Shown here: one piece after another, positions 53,277-61,829 of the stretch
Numbering within the stretch: position 1 is the stretch's first letter
Layout: each line of letters starts with the position of its first letter
Assembly: GCF_000410875.1 (NCBI RefSeq)
Contig: NZ_AROI01000014.1
Span: forward strand, 1 to 64,000
From: Halopseudomonas pelagia CL-AP6
Lineage (GTDB): Bacteria > Pseudomonadota > Gammaproteobacteria > Pseudomonadales > Pseudomonadaceae
DNA: 64,000 nucleotides
Direction: 5' to 3'
Program-made: the position numbers and the translations under genes
The notes under the pieces: generated by a model
What the model was told of the DNA's origin: nothing
Seen by the model: the letters and a program-made list of their open reading frames with translations, nothing else
The model's database searches: none

Positions 53277-55550
53277 TCAGTTCGCAACAAGCTGCCGTGC
53301 CAGGGCAACCTCCACCGAGTCGCCGTCCTGATTCAGGACATCAAGCCCTGATTCGGGCACGTCTCCCGACGTGCTCTGTGACACCATAATCTTTCTGGCC
53401 ATCAGCGCCAGGCAGGTCATCTGCGAGGTGGCCGCGTAACCCAGGTAGATCACCTTGACTGCTAGCTTCTGGCCGATACGCCAGGAGCGGCGCGCGGCTT
53501 GCTGAAGCGAATAGACGTTGTAGCCGGACTGCATGAACACAATCGTCGGGAACTCCAGCAAATCCAATCCGGTTTTCACCAGTTCGGGATTGGTGATGAG
53601 CACGTCGATGCCTCGGTCCAACTGCTCGGCGATCCAGTCCTCGCGGCGTGAGGCATCCACGCTTGCGCGCAGTACCGCTACCTTGAAGCCTTCCTGCTCG
53701 AGCAACAGCTTGAGCCGTGATGTCGTATCGCGTGTGCCGGTGTAGACCGAATAGACCAGGGTCTTGCGCCCTTTCGCCTTCTCCTGCTTGCAGATGTCGA
53801 TCAGCTCGCGTTCCTTGGGCATCACCTCCAGCTCGTTGAACTGGGCGGGCACGAAGGCCAAGGTGTTGCGTGTGCGCGGATGAACCACGGTTTCCGAGCG
53901 GAAGCAGCAGTCCGGCCAGGCCAGCAGTACATTGAGCACCACGCCCAACAGCGTCGTATCGCGTTTCGCCAGGGCCTGTTTTAGTTCCTGGCTCAGCCGT
54001 GAAGACAGGCTGCGGTACGCATTGGCCTGCTCGTCATCCATGGCGACTTCGCGAAACTCCTCGTCGTAGGGCGGCAGCACGTTGCCGCCGATGTCCTTCA
54101 ACTTGAGGAAGACCGTGAACGGCAGGACGCAGCGCAACACACCCTTGGGACCGAAACCCGGCGCCTTGACCGTGCGCACCGAGACCTTGCTGCCCTTGGC
54201 CGTCTTGTGCGCCGTGCCCATGCTCTCGGAATAGATGTCCTTGAGCACGCCGTGATCGCGCATGAACGCCATTGCCGCCGACGTCATGCTGCCGCTCTTG
54301 GTCGGCCGGTAGCCGTCTTCGATCATCCGCCCAGGCAAGGCGCGGAACAGCAGGTAAAAAATGTCGTCGCCGTAGCCGCCCATCAGCGTGCCGGTGAGCA
54401 GCAGCGTCTTGCGTGCCTTGGCTGCCAACACCCCCATGGCCTGGCCCTGTGCGGAGCCGCCGTTCTTGTACTCATGCGCCTCGTCGGCGATGAGCAGATC
54501 GAACGTGCCCTGGGGAAGCTGCCGCTTGATGAACTCCGATGGCTGGTAACCACCTTCGCCAAAGCCAAATTCCATCGACGACATCGCACGCTCCATGCGC
54601 TGGGCTTGCCGGTCCGAGAAGACCAGCTCGCCGTTGCCATCCATCAGGTTGATAAACTCGTGGATGTTGTCCCCGAGCATCGAGGCCAGGAAGGCATCGC
54701 CGAACGTCTGCATCAGTTTTTGTGCGGTGACCTCGCCAATGGTGGGAATACGCTTCAGCGCTTTGAGCACGGCAGAGGACTGGTCGCTGGCGGACAGCCT
54801 TCTGGGACGAATCAGCGTCCACAACGGGGCGGCGCACTGGCTGCACTTGCGGCGGTATTCCTCGGCTTCGAGTTCGATCGGATTGATCGGCTCGCCGTCG
54901 AGGTCGGTGATGACCTGGCCGCAGTCAGGGCAGACGCCTACGTCGCCGTGGTGGGTGCGATGCGGGGTGAAGACCGGCTTCCAGTGAAAGCCCATCCTCA
55001 TCCGCACGCGGCCCAGGACGAAGAACTCCTGACCTTGGGGCGAGACGCCCAACTGCTCGCGCAGCTTCAGCAGTTTGACCAGCGTGTCCGGGCCGTTGAG
55101 CACCCAGACCTTGGCACCGGCCACCGTCTCCTGAATCTCTCGCCGCCACTTGTACACCAGATGTGGCGGGGAGAGCACCAGGGTGCGGCGGTAGCCTTCG
55201 GCGTTGAGCACGGCGGCTGTGGCAATACCCACCGTCGTCTTGCCGCAGCCCATCTCGCCGTTGACGATGGCCGTGCGTTCGCCGCGGTCGATCAACAGCT
55301 CGGCGACGGCGTGGACCACATCAGCTTGCGCCGTGAACAGCTGCCGCTTGAGGCCGGCGACGACGATTTGCCGATGTGGCCGCGCCTGGCCGGCGTAGAC
55401 CGGCGGGTTGGCGCGGTTGAGCGAGTCGAGCAGCTCGTCGCCGAACTCGGACACGAAGTCCTGCAGGCTGAGCGTAAGAGGGGCGTCCGCCGCATCGAGC
55501 AGGTTGCCCTGCACGGCGGTATCGGGAAGGGTTTCAAGATCGAGGGACAT
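53277..55550 (-). CDS. superfamily 2 (SNF2-like) helicase of the ICE
   Basis: A 757-residue helicase. Walker A is GEMGCGKTTVG (about 96-106), followed by VLSPPHLVYKWRREI (motif Ia), two CxxC knuckles (CPDC and CSQC, about 205-240) inserted before the DEAH box (IADEAHEYKN, about 350), LLLTGTLMGG (motif III), and motifs V-VI near QSGYNVYSLQQAARRSWRIGQ. The start at 55550 follows GGAG. Last gene of the leftward maintenance operon. Probably acts on ICE DNA; the exact role is unknown. Confidence 0.85.
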   Translation of the reverse strand: MSLDLETLPDTAVQGNLLDAADAPLTLSLQDFVSEFGDELLDSLNRANPPVYAGQARPHRQIVVAGLKRQLFTAQADVVHAVAELLIDRGERTAIVNGEMGCGKTTVGIATAAVLNAEGYRRTLVLSPPHLVYKWRREIQETVAGAKVWVLNGPDTLVKLLKLREQLGVSPQGQEFFVLGRVRMRMGFHWKPVFTPHRTHHGDVGVCPDCGQVITDLDGEPINPIELEAEEYRRKCSQCAAPLWTLIRPRRLSASDQSSAVLKALKRIPTIGEVTAQKLMQTFGDAFLASMLGDNIHEFINLMDGNGELVFSDRQAQRMERAMSSMEFGFGEGGYQPSEFIKRQLPQGTFDLLIADEAHEYKNGGSAQGQAMGVLAAKARKTLLLTGTLMGGYGDDIFYLLFRALPGRMIEDGYRPTKSGSMTSAAMAFMRDHGVLKDIYSESMGTAHKTAKGSKVSVRTVKAPGFGPKGVLRCVLPFTVFLKLKDIGGNVLPPYDEEFREVAMDDEQANAYRSLSSRLSQELKQALAKRDTTLLGVVLNVLLAWPDCCFRSETVVHPRTRNTLAFVPAQFNELEVMPKERELIDICKQEKAKGRKTLVYSVYTGTRDTTSRLKLLLEQEGFKVAVLRASVDASRREDWIAEQLDRGIDVLITNPELVKTGLDLLEFPTIVFMQSGYNVYSLQQAARRSWRIGQKLAVKVIYLGYAATSQMTCLALMARKIMVSQSTSGDVPESGLDVLNQDGDSVEVALARQLVAN

Positions 55551-55636
55551 GGTGATACTCCAAAGAAAATGGGGCATGCACCCGCGCCAGGGGCGGTGAC
55601 ATGCCCAGAGGGAGGAGAAAAACGCTGATGGCCGAG

Positions 55637-55933
55637 TCAGTGCTCGGACGCCAGCACGATATGGGTTGCACTGCGGTCTGCCTCGGTGACGATGCAGAGG
55701 CTCAGCTCACGGTGAACCATGTAGGCCGATTCGAGCCGATCAGCCGATTGCAGGGCGGCGTTGTTCGCTTGCCACTGCGCATCGCTGACGTCACCCCAAT
55801 CGCCACGGGTGTGGCGCTGGAAGTACGGCAGGGGATCGAGGCGGCCTTCCCGCATGAGGCGGTCGATGCCGGGACTAAAGATCAATGTGCCTATCGTGAA
55901 CAGCAAGGGAGGCGGTTGGTGTGCCATGGGCAT
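55637..55933 (-). CDS. small ICE protein
   Basis: A 98-residue protein (MPMAHQPPPLLFTIGTLIFSPG) without membrane helix or known motif. It sits between the methyltransferase and the helicase in the same direction, 86 bases before the helicase start, and is probably cotranscribed. Related small genes hold this place in similar ICEs. The 214-base gap to the methyltransferase stop holds nothing recognisable. Confidence 0.6.
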   Translation of the reverse strand: MPMAHQPPPLLFTIGTLIFSPGIDRLMREGRLDPLPYFQRHTRGDWGDVSDAQWQANNAALQSADRLESAYMVHRELSLCIVTEADRSATHIVLASEH

Positions 55934-56147
55934 GTGCTCCTTGGGGGGAATGCTCAGGACACGACCCCGTCGGGAGCCATGTCCCGATGGGGTGGATGAA
56001 GACCATTGCCTGCCGTCAGATCAGATCGCTGCTCTGGGCAGTTGAACGATGGCTGTGCCAGCGGCCAGGCCGCTTGCGCAGACGCGAAACGAAGGCGTTG
56101 CGCCTTCTGTGGAATGGAACACTGGGACGCCGAAGCGCCGAATGGGA

Positions 56148-57257
56148 TCAGTGGATGGTGATGATGCGGCCCAGCGTGGCCGAGTCGGGGGACAGATCCC
56201 AGGCACGAATCACCGGCACGAACTTGTCGGTGAGGATGCGCGTCTCGGCGATGGAGCCATCGTCGCGCTCGCGGTACTCCGTGCTGGTGGTTTTCTGCTT
56301 GTGAGTGTCGCCTTTGACGGCCAGGAGGCGGCCACTCTTGGAGTGCACGACTCCCGAGATCGCGCCGGCCGCAAGGGCCAACGCCAGGTGCCAGTGAGAC
56401 AAGGCACGCGCCGGGGCACGCAAGGACTGCTGCGCGGCCCCGAGATGCGTCTCGAACGACGGCCACAGGCCCTGTAGGCGCTGCACTTCCTCGGCGAACT
56501 GCGCCGGCTCCATGCTGATGCGATAGAAGTGCTCGGGCTCGGCTGAAGCCGCGGGGACGACGTAGGGGAGCAATGGCCACTCGGCTGGAAGCTCTTGCGC
56601 GTCGACTTCACCTTGCCCGATCTGCAGCAGCCGGGTGCGGATGGATTTCACCTCGTCGCCCACCAGCTCGCGCTGGCGGATACGGCGACCGAACACGACA
56701 ACCTGCTTGAACTGCGTGTCCACCGCTCGGTGGATGCACAGGTCGGCGAAGTGCCGTGTGAGCCAGCCAACCAGCTCCGGGTCGAGCACGTAGGACGGCA
56801 CGATGAAGACTAGAACACCCCCGTACTGCAGCAGCGGCAGCGTCTTCTGATAGAACAGCTTCTCCAGCCTGGCGCGGCCTTTGCCGTCGTAGCCGATAGT
56901 GCCGTTGGCGTCCTTCGACAAGTCGCCATAAGGCGGGTTGAGCCACAGCAGGCCGAAGCTCTGCCGAGCGATCAACGCATCCATCAAATCGCCTTGGATG
57001 CAGTGATCGACCAGCCGGCGGGCATGGTTTGCCCGTTCCGGGTCGTACTCCACCGCATAGGCGGTGGTCTGATCACGCCCAAGGGCATGCGCGGCTTCTG
57101 CAATGGCGACGCCTTCGCCAGCGCAAGGATCGAGAACGCACATCGACCCATCGCTGGGCATCAGTGCGCTGAGCGCTCGTTCGAGGGTGGCTTCGTCGGT
57201 CGGGTAGTAGCCGTTCTTGGCAAAATTCCGTGCGAGCCTGGGGAACATGAGGGCCAT
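56148..57257 (-). CDS. DUF6094-type class I methyltransferase
   Basis: A 369-residue protein. The SAM-binding motif is DPCAGEG (43-49) and NPPY (107-110) is the catalytic motif of adenine-N6/glutamine methyltransferases. Basic regions and a C-terminal half of unknown function follow. The start at 57257 follows GGAG. No restriction enzyme is adjacent, so it is an orphan methylase that may protect or mark ICE DNA. Confidence 0.78.
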   Translation of the reverse strand: MALMFPRLARNFAKNGYYPTDEATLERALSALMPSDGSMCVLDPCAGEGVAIAEAAHALGRDQTTAYAVEYDPERANHARRLVDHCIQGDLMDALIARQSFGLLWLNPPYGDLSKDANGTIGYDGKGRARLEKLFYQKTLPLLQYGGVLVFIVPSYVLDPELVGWLTRHFADLCIHRAVDTQFKQVVVFGRRIRQRELVGDEVKSIRTRLLQIGQGEVDAQELPAEWPLLPYVVPAASAEPEHFYRISMEPAQFAEEVQRLQGLWPSFETHLGAAQQSLRAPARALSHWHLALALAAGAISGVVHSKSGRLLAVKGDTHKQKTTSTEYRERDDGSIAETRILTDKFVPVIRAWDLSPDSATLGRIITIH

Positions 57258-57324
57258 GGGAGTCTCCTGATTGGCGGGGATGAAGGGGGCGAATACGCGG
57301 GGCGCGTGCACTCGCGCAGGTGGA

Positions 57325-57981
57325 TCAAGCCACGGCTTGCAGCGGCAGGTCGGTGATTGCCGGCTGCTGTGGCGGGTAGGCGGTGAGTACGCCGCGGCGG
57401 ATCAACTCACCCAGCGCTTCGGTCAGCGCTGGAACGTCCAACTGCAGGCGTAATCCGCGCAGTGGCCCGAGAGCCACCGGCAGGTCCTGAAGCATGTTGT
57501 GCTCGCGCAGCAGCGTCAGCACAGGGGCTTGCCAGTGTTCCAGCAACGGCAGCGGACAGGTGTCCCTGACCAGTTGCCACAGGCGTGACGTCGGATCGCT
57601 TAACGAACGCGGCAGCAGCGCCAGTGCGCTGGCCGTGCTCTTGTCGGGCCGTAAGCAGCGCCGGTCGAATAGCCAGAGATTGACCATTGAGCCGAACAGC
57701 GTGCGGCGATAGGCGCGGGTCAGGCGTTTTTCCAAACGCTCGACCGTACCGATGAAGACGGGGACGCTGCCCCCTTGCTCGGTGATGAGGTGGAATGAGT
57801 CCAGCCCATCCTCGTCGCGGCTCAAGGTCAGCCGGGCCAGGAACTGCTGGATAGCGGTATCCCGCGCCCAGACCGAGATGAAGATCAGGTTTCCCTGTTC
57901 GTCACGGATGCAGACGTCGGCCATCAGGTCGGCGCACTCGTCGATGCGATACAGCGTGGCAGGCGATGAAAGTAAAGGCAT
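57325..57981 (-). CDS. ICE protein of unknown function
   Basis: A 218-residue protein (MPLLSSPATLYRIDECADLMADV). The middle is basic (ERLEKRLTRAYRRTLFGSMVN) and there is no signal peptide or known motif. A conserved neighbour of the DUF3275 and methyltransferase genes in this ICE class. Probably cytoplasmic and part of the maintenance operon. Confidence 0.65.
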   Translation of the reverse strand: MPLLSSPATLYRIDECADLMADVCIRDEQGNLIFISVWARDTAIQQFLARLTLSRDEDGLDSFHLITEQGGSVPVFIGTVERLEKRLTRAYRRTLFGSMVNLWLFDRRCLRPDKSTASALALLPRSLSDPTSRLWQLVRDTCPLPLLEHWQAPVLTLLREHNMLQDLPVALGPLRGLRLQLDVPALTEALGELIRRGVLTAYPPQQPAITDLPLQAVA

Positions 57982-58117
57982 GGTGATGTCCTCGATGAAG
58001 TGAGGGGGCAACACCGGCCGCAGGGGCAGGCGTTGCCCCGTGGGGTGGATGATGAAACTGGTTCTGAGTCCAGGTTGTTGAGGGGTGACGCAAAGCCCTG
58101 AAGCTAGGTGGCGAAGG

Positions 58118-58789
58118 TCACGCGGCCTGCTGGTCAGGCTGCCGGTTCCATTGCTGCGACTTGAAGTCGAGCGCGTAGCCCAGTACACCCAGGCGCGCGA
58201 TTTGTACACGCAGCGTGCGACGGTCGATGGTCGAGTCCAGTTTCACCGACTCGCCCAGCGGCCACAGCAGTCCGAACAAGGCGGCATCGTCGCTGTCGGG
58301 ACTGCTGGAGGCAGCGGCCGCAGCGGCGGGTACATCCACGCCGAAGGGCCTGGTATCGATCAGTGGGTCCGTCGATGCCCGTACGGGAACGGACTCTGGT
58401 TCTGGCGGTGCCGCCGTTGTCAGCGGCTGCGCGGCCAGTTCCTCGTCGAGTGGATCGACTTCCTGTGTGGCGAAGGCACGGGCCTCGGCCTTGCTCAGTT
58501 TGTCGATGCCCGAGAGCGTCATTCCGTCCAGACTGGCGCGGATCTCGAAGCGCATGCCATCACAGGTGGGATAGGCTTTCGCATCGATGTAGCGGATGAC
58601 GAACTCCCCGTCGTACTTGCCTTCGGGGTACTGCTCCAACTCCGCGTCCTTGACTGCAAACTTGCCAATGGCTGTGACCAGGCGGCCGACGTTGAACGGC
58701 CCGTTGCGACCGTGGATGGTGCGCAGCGTGAGCTGGCCGGGCACGACGATGGATGATGGAGGTAGCTGCTGGGCGGCTGAAGCGGCCAT
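58118..58789 (-). CDS. DUF3275-family ICE protein
   Basis: A 223-residue protein. A compact N-terminal domain (GQLTLRTIHGRNGPFNVGRLVTAIGKFAV; EGKYDGEFVIRYIDAKAYPT, resembling an OB-fold) is followed by an Ala/Pro/Ser-rich linker and a C-terminal helix-rich end. The start at 58789 is preceded by GGAG. Members occur only in ICE replication/maintenance blocks; a single-strand DNA role is conceivable. Confidence 0.78.
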   Translation of the reverse strand: MAASAAQQLPPSSIVVPGQLTLRTIHGRNGPFNVGRLVTAIGKFAVKDAELEQYPEGKYDGEFVIRYIDAKAYPTCDGMRFEIRASLDGMTLSGIDKLSKAEARAFATQEVDPLDEELAAQPLTTAAPPEPESVPVRASTDPLIDTRPFGVDVPAAAAAASSSPDSDDAALFGLLWPLGESVKLDSTIDRRTLRVQIARLGVLGYALDFKSQQWNRQPDQQAA

Positions 58790-58880
58790 GGCGGATCTCC
58801 TTGCGATGAGGGTGAGGATGCTGGGCATCCATTGGATGAGAAAAGAGCGGACCACGCCCAGGGGCGTAGTCCGCGTGGCC

Positions 58881-59708
58881 TCAGGCCTTCAGCTGTTGCA
58901 TGCCTTCGGCGAGCATCCACAGAGCGCGGTTGAGCCGCAGGTTCTGATCGATGCCCTGAACCGGCCGGGTACTCTGGCGACGGCCACGGGCGTTGCGTCC
59001 ATTCAAACCGCCTTTGACGAGGTTCTCCTGAATGCGATTGAAGGTGGACCACAGGTCGCTGCCGCGGTCATCGAAGCGTCGGGGCATCAGCACCTGTGCC
59101 TCGGTGATCGGCACTACCTTGTTGGGCGTGTCGTACTTGAGCGCCAGTGCAGAGCGGGCCAAGACCTCCTGCTCGCCCTGATCCAGGGTGATGAGGCGCA
59201 TCGCGTCGCGAGACTCCTGCACCTGCTCGAAGCCATGGAGGACCTCGTAGGCACCTTCGATCACCTGCTCGGCGACATTGCCTTTGTGATGCACGCGGAC
59301 ATCGGCGAGGGTGTTACCGCAGACCAAGCCGTTGTGGCAGACGAACCTGAACATGCCGGCGAGCATCTGGTAACTGCTGGTGCCGTCGTGCGAGTTGAGG
59401 AGGATGATTTCATTCGCTTCGTTGCCGTTGATCTGGCTGGCGTGGCGAAGGCGGATCATGTGCTTGGTGAATTCGCGGCGGTCCTCGTGACGCACGCGGG
59501 TCTGGCACACCATAAAAGGCTGGAAACCTTCTCCGCGCAGCTCGGCAAGTACCGAAGCGGTCGGGATGTAGCTGTAGCGCTCGGACCGGCTCTCATGCGG
59601 GGTATCGGCAAAGATCGACGGTGCCACCGCGCGAATCTGCTCATCGGACAGCGGATGATCCGCGCGCAGGATCGGCGAGCGGGGAGCGAAATGAGAGGCG
59701 AGTTGCAT
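58881..59708 (-). CDS. DUF932-family protein
   Basis: A 275-residue DUF932 protein (phage/plasmid-like TIGR03299 relatives). SYIPTASVLAELRGEGFQPFMV, IILLNSHDGTSSYQMLAGMFRFVCHNGLV and DLWSTFNRIQENLVKGG are the conserved parts. The start at 59708 was chosen for its GGAG site. Cytoplasmic, biochemical role unknown; a standard member of ICE and plasmid maintenance blocks. Confidence 0.85.
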   Translation of the reverse strand: MQLASHFAPRSPILRADHPLSDEQIRAVAPSIFADTPHESRSERYSYIPTASVLAELRGEGFQPFMVCQTRVRHEDRREFTKHMIRLRHASQINGNEANEIILLNSHDGTSSYQMLAGMFRFVCHNGLVCGNTLADVRVHHKGNVAEQVIEGAYEVLHGFEQVQESRDAMRLITLDQGEQEVLARSALALKYDTPNKVVPITEAQVLMPRRFDDRGSDLWSTFNRIQENLVKGGLNGRNARGRRQSTRPVQGIDQNLRLNRALWMLAEGMQQLKA

Positions 59709-59889
59709 GGTCGTTCTCCTTGAGAATGGCGGCAATCGCATGCTCGACCTGGAGGCCGAAAGCAGTGATTGCATGGGATGAAGAAAGCCCCGAAGGGTAG
59801 GGCGATGAAGGGAGGTGGTGCGTATGCCGCCGACACCGAGGTGCCGGGGCATGGGGGAGAGGAAGGGGCAGGGCCTGAGGCCCTGCGGG

Positions 59890-60774
59890 TCAGAACGAAG
59901 CCTCCCGCGCGGGCTCCTCGACAGGGGCATGAGTGGGGGCGGTGGATTGTGGGTCACCGTTGTCGTCCTCGGCGTGAACCGCCTCATCGGACGCAGGAGC
60001 GTCTTCGTCAGCGGGCGCTGCGGATTCCGGCGGATAGACCTGTACCCCATCGACTTTGATCAGGCCGATGCCCATCAGCTTCGACTTCAGGCTGCCGCCC
60101 ACTTCTCCGGCGTGCTCGCCTTTGCTACGGACGTAGGCCTCGGCCTTCATGTCGTTGAGCGTGAAGGCCAGCAGCACCTTCTTCTTCGCTTCAACGGCCT
60201 GAATGCAGCGCTGCACCAGGTGCTGGGCGCTGTCGTCGGCTACGGTGGTCTCGATATAGCGATACTCGGGCTCGTCGACCGGGCCGGCCAGGGCTGCGAT
60301 GGCGCACGACAGGAATGGATCACCGCCGTTCGGGATCATCCTGGGATTGTTCAAGTAGCCGATACCGCGGGTCAGCAGCTCGTGATACTCGATTTCGTCG
60401 AGGGCACTGCGATCCAGCAACTCGGCCTTGAGTAGCCGGGCCTTCATGCTGGCCGCCGGATCGCCCGAGGGACGACGGAATGGATCGACCCACAGGTCGC
60501 CGAGACGGAAGCGAACCAGCGGACGTTGCTGGGGATCATCGATGCCGATGTAGGGCAGAACCAGTTGCTTGGCTTCGGCGCCGGAAACCCGCACGTCGAA
60601 GTAGCGCCGGGTCGGGTTTTGTGCCGGCCCGACGAGCGCCGCTACGGTACAGGCGAGAAATGGAGTGGCTTTGCGGCCACCCTTTACCGGTACTTCTCGG
60701 ACACGCTGGATGTAGCCGATGCCCGAGGTATGGATGTCGAAGTACGACTTCGGGTTGGAAGTAGTGCTGCTCAT
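59890..60774 (-). CDS. STY4534-family ICE replication protein (DUF3577)
   Basis: A 294-residue protein made of two similar halves. GIGYIQRVREVP...FLACTVAALVGP (about 17-52) and GIGYLNNPRMIP...FLSCAIAALAGP (about 136-165) align, each followed by a Y-R/E-Y strand pair. The C-terminus is acidic (AEDDNGDPQSTAP). The family is linked to ICE replication. Start at 60774 with GGAG upstream. First gene of the leftward maintenance operon. Confidence 0.85.
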   Translation of the reverse strand: MSSTTSNPKSYFDIHTSGIGYIQRVREVPVKGGRKATPFLACTVAALVGPAQNPTRRYFDVRVSGAEAKQLVLPYIGIDDPQQRPLVRFRLGDLWVDPFRRPSGDPAASMKARLLKAELLDRSALDEIEYHELLTRGIGYLNNPRMIPNGGDPFLSCAIAALAGPVDEPEYRYIETTVADDSAQHLVQRCIQAVEAKKKVLLAFTLNDMKAEAYVRSKGEHAGEVGGSLKSKLMGIGLIKVDGVQVYPPESAAPADEDAPASDEAVHAEDDNGDPQSTAPTHAPVEEPAREASF

Positions 60775-61434
60775 GGTGAATCTCCTGACTTGGGAACAAG
60801 AACACGGAGACACACCGACCCAGAGCGGGGAGGTGCGTAACCCCGCGGTGGGTTGAGGAACATCGGCATCCGCCACCGGCAAGCCGGTAGTCGTTCGCGC
60901 GAGGGATGCGGTGCGAACGGGCTCGGTCACACGGAAGGATCCGCGGGCAGCCTGAAGACCGAAGCTGCCTGGCATGTCGCTGACGACGTCAGCGGAACAT
61001 GGGCTGAGCCTGGCGCTGTACAGGTGGCGGGGCCACGGGGAATCGGCAACTGGCTGCGACCTGATTCATCAGTGGCCGCAATAAGAGGAAGGGGGCTCGT
61101 TGGTGTTTGTTGATTGTGTTGTCGGCCAGTCGGCAGTCGTGACCCGCCGCGGTCGGCCCAAAGAAGATGCTAACGTTTGAGTTCACCCGTTGACGGCCGT
61201 CGGGTGCTGTGAAGGGTTCGCGTGTAACGCTCTAGGCAGAATTCCTGCAGTCTCAACCTTCAACCCCAGTGCTCGTGGCCGGATTGGCCTGAGCCCTTCT
61301 GGCCATACGGGACGCATGACGCGGGAGCCATGTGACTATTAGGAATAAATGACGGGGGCGAGGGCTTTAACGGAGCGCGCCAACAGCAGCGCCTGGTATC
61401 GGAGGGGTGCAGCTACCACCACGGGAACGTTCAA
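60775..61434. other. gene-free interval upstream of the STY4534-family gene
   Basis: No convincing gene was found on either strand. It probably holds the promoter of the leftward maintenance operon. The interval 61537-61829 is likewise empty apart from the promoter and ribosome site of the 61830 gene. Confidence 0.4.
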
Positions 61435-61536
61435 TTACCGGCGCGGAAGGGAGCGCATGTGCTGGCACACGGTTTCCCACTGCCCAAACCGGAAACGGTC
61501 ATACTGGCGAACCAGGACAACTTTTCCATCTTTCAT
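61435..61536 (-). CDS. possible small protein, 33 residues
   Basis: MKDGKVVLVRQYDRFRFGQW then ETVCQHMRSLPRR, with GGAG 8 bases before the ATG. The composition is basic and the pattern of short strands with a CxH resembles very small ICE-borne proteins. The size makes chance possible. Confidence 0.35.
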   Translation of the reverse strand: MKDGKVVLVRQYDRFRFGQWETVCQHMRSLPRR

Positions 61537-61829
61537 GGCGTTTTCTCCATCTGATCTCAGCGGGCCGCTGACAGCCTTTACACGACATATGCAAAGCAAG
61601 CTTATGCGTGGGGCAGGAGGGAGAGTACTGGGTGGTAGCTGCAGGCCTAATGCCATCATCGCTACAAGTGTTGTGAAAAGCGACTGTGATGGGATCTGTG
61701 GCCTGTCTGAGGCTCAGTCATGCCGAGCTGACCTGTATTTCGTTAAGAGCTCGGGGTGAATGGCGGCACTTTGCAATCGGCTAATTTAAACATAGGCTGG
61801 AGCGCATACGCCCTTGCGAAGGACAGCCC

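Noticed and set aside
54207-55628. A 473-codon open frame on the plus strand
   Set aside because: Antisense to the SNF2-like helicase, which has clear motifs.
61349-61759. A 136-codon open frame on the plus strand
   Set aside because: Composition and lack of any motif or ribosome site suggest chance; the short minus-strand frame there is slightly better supported.
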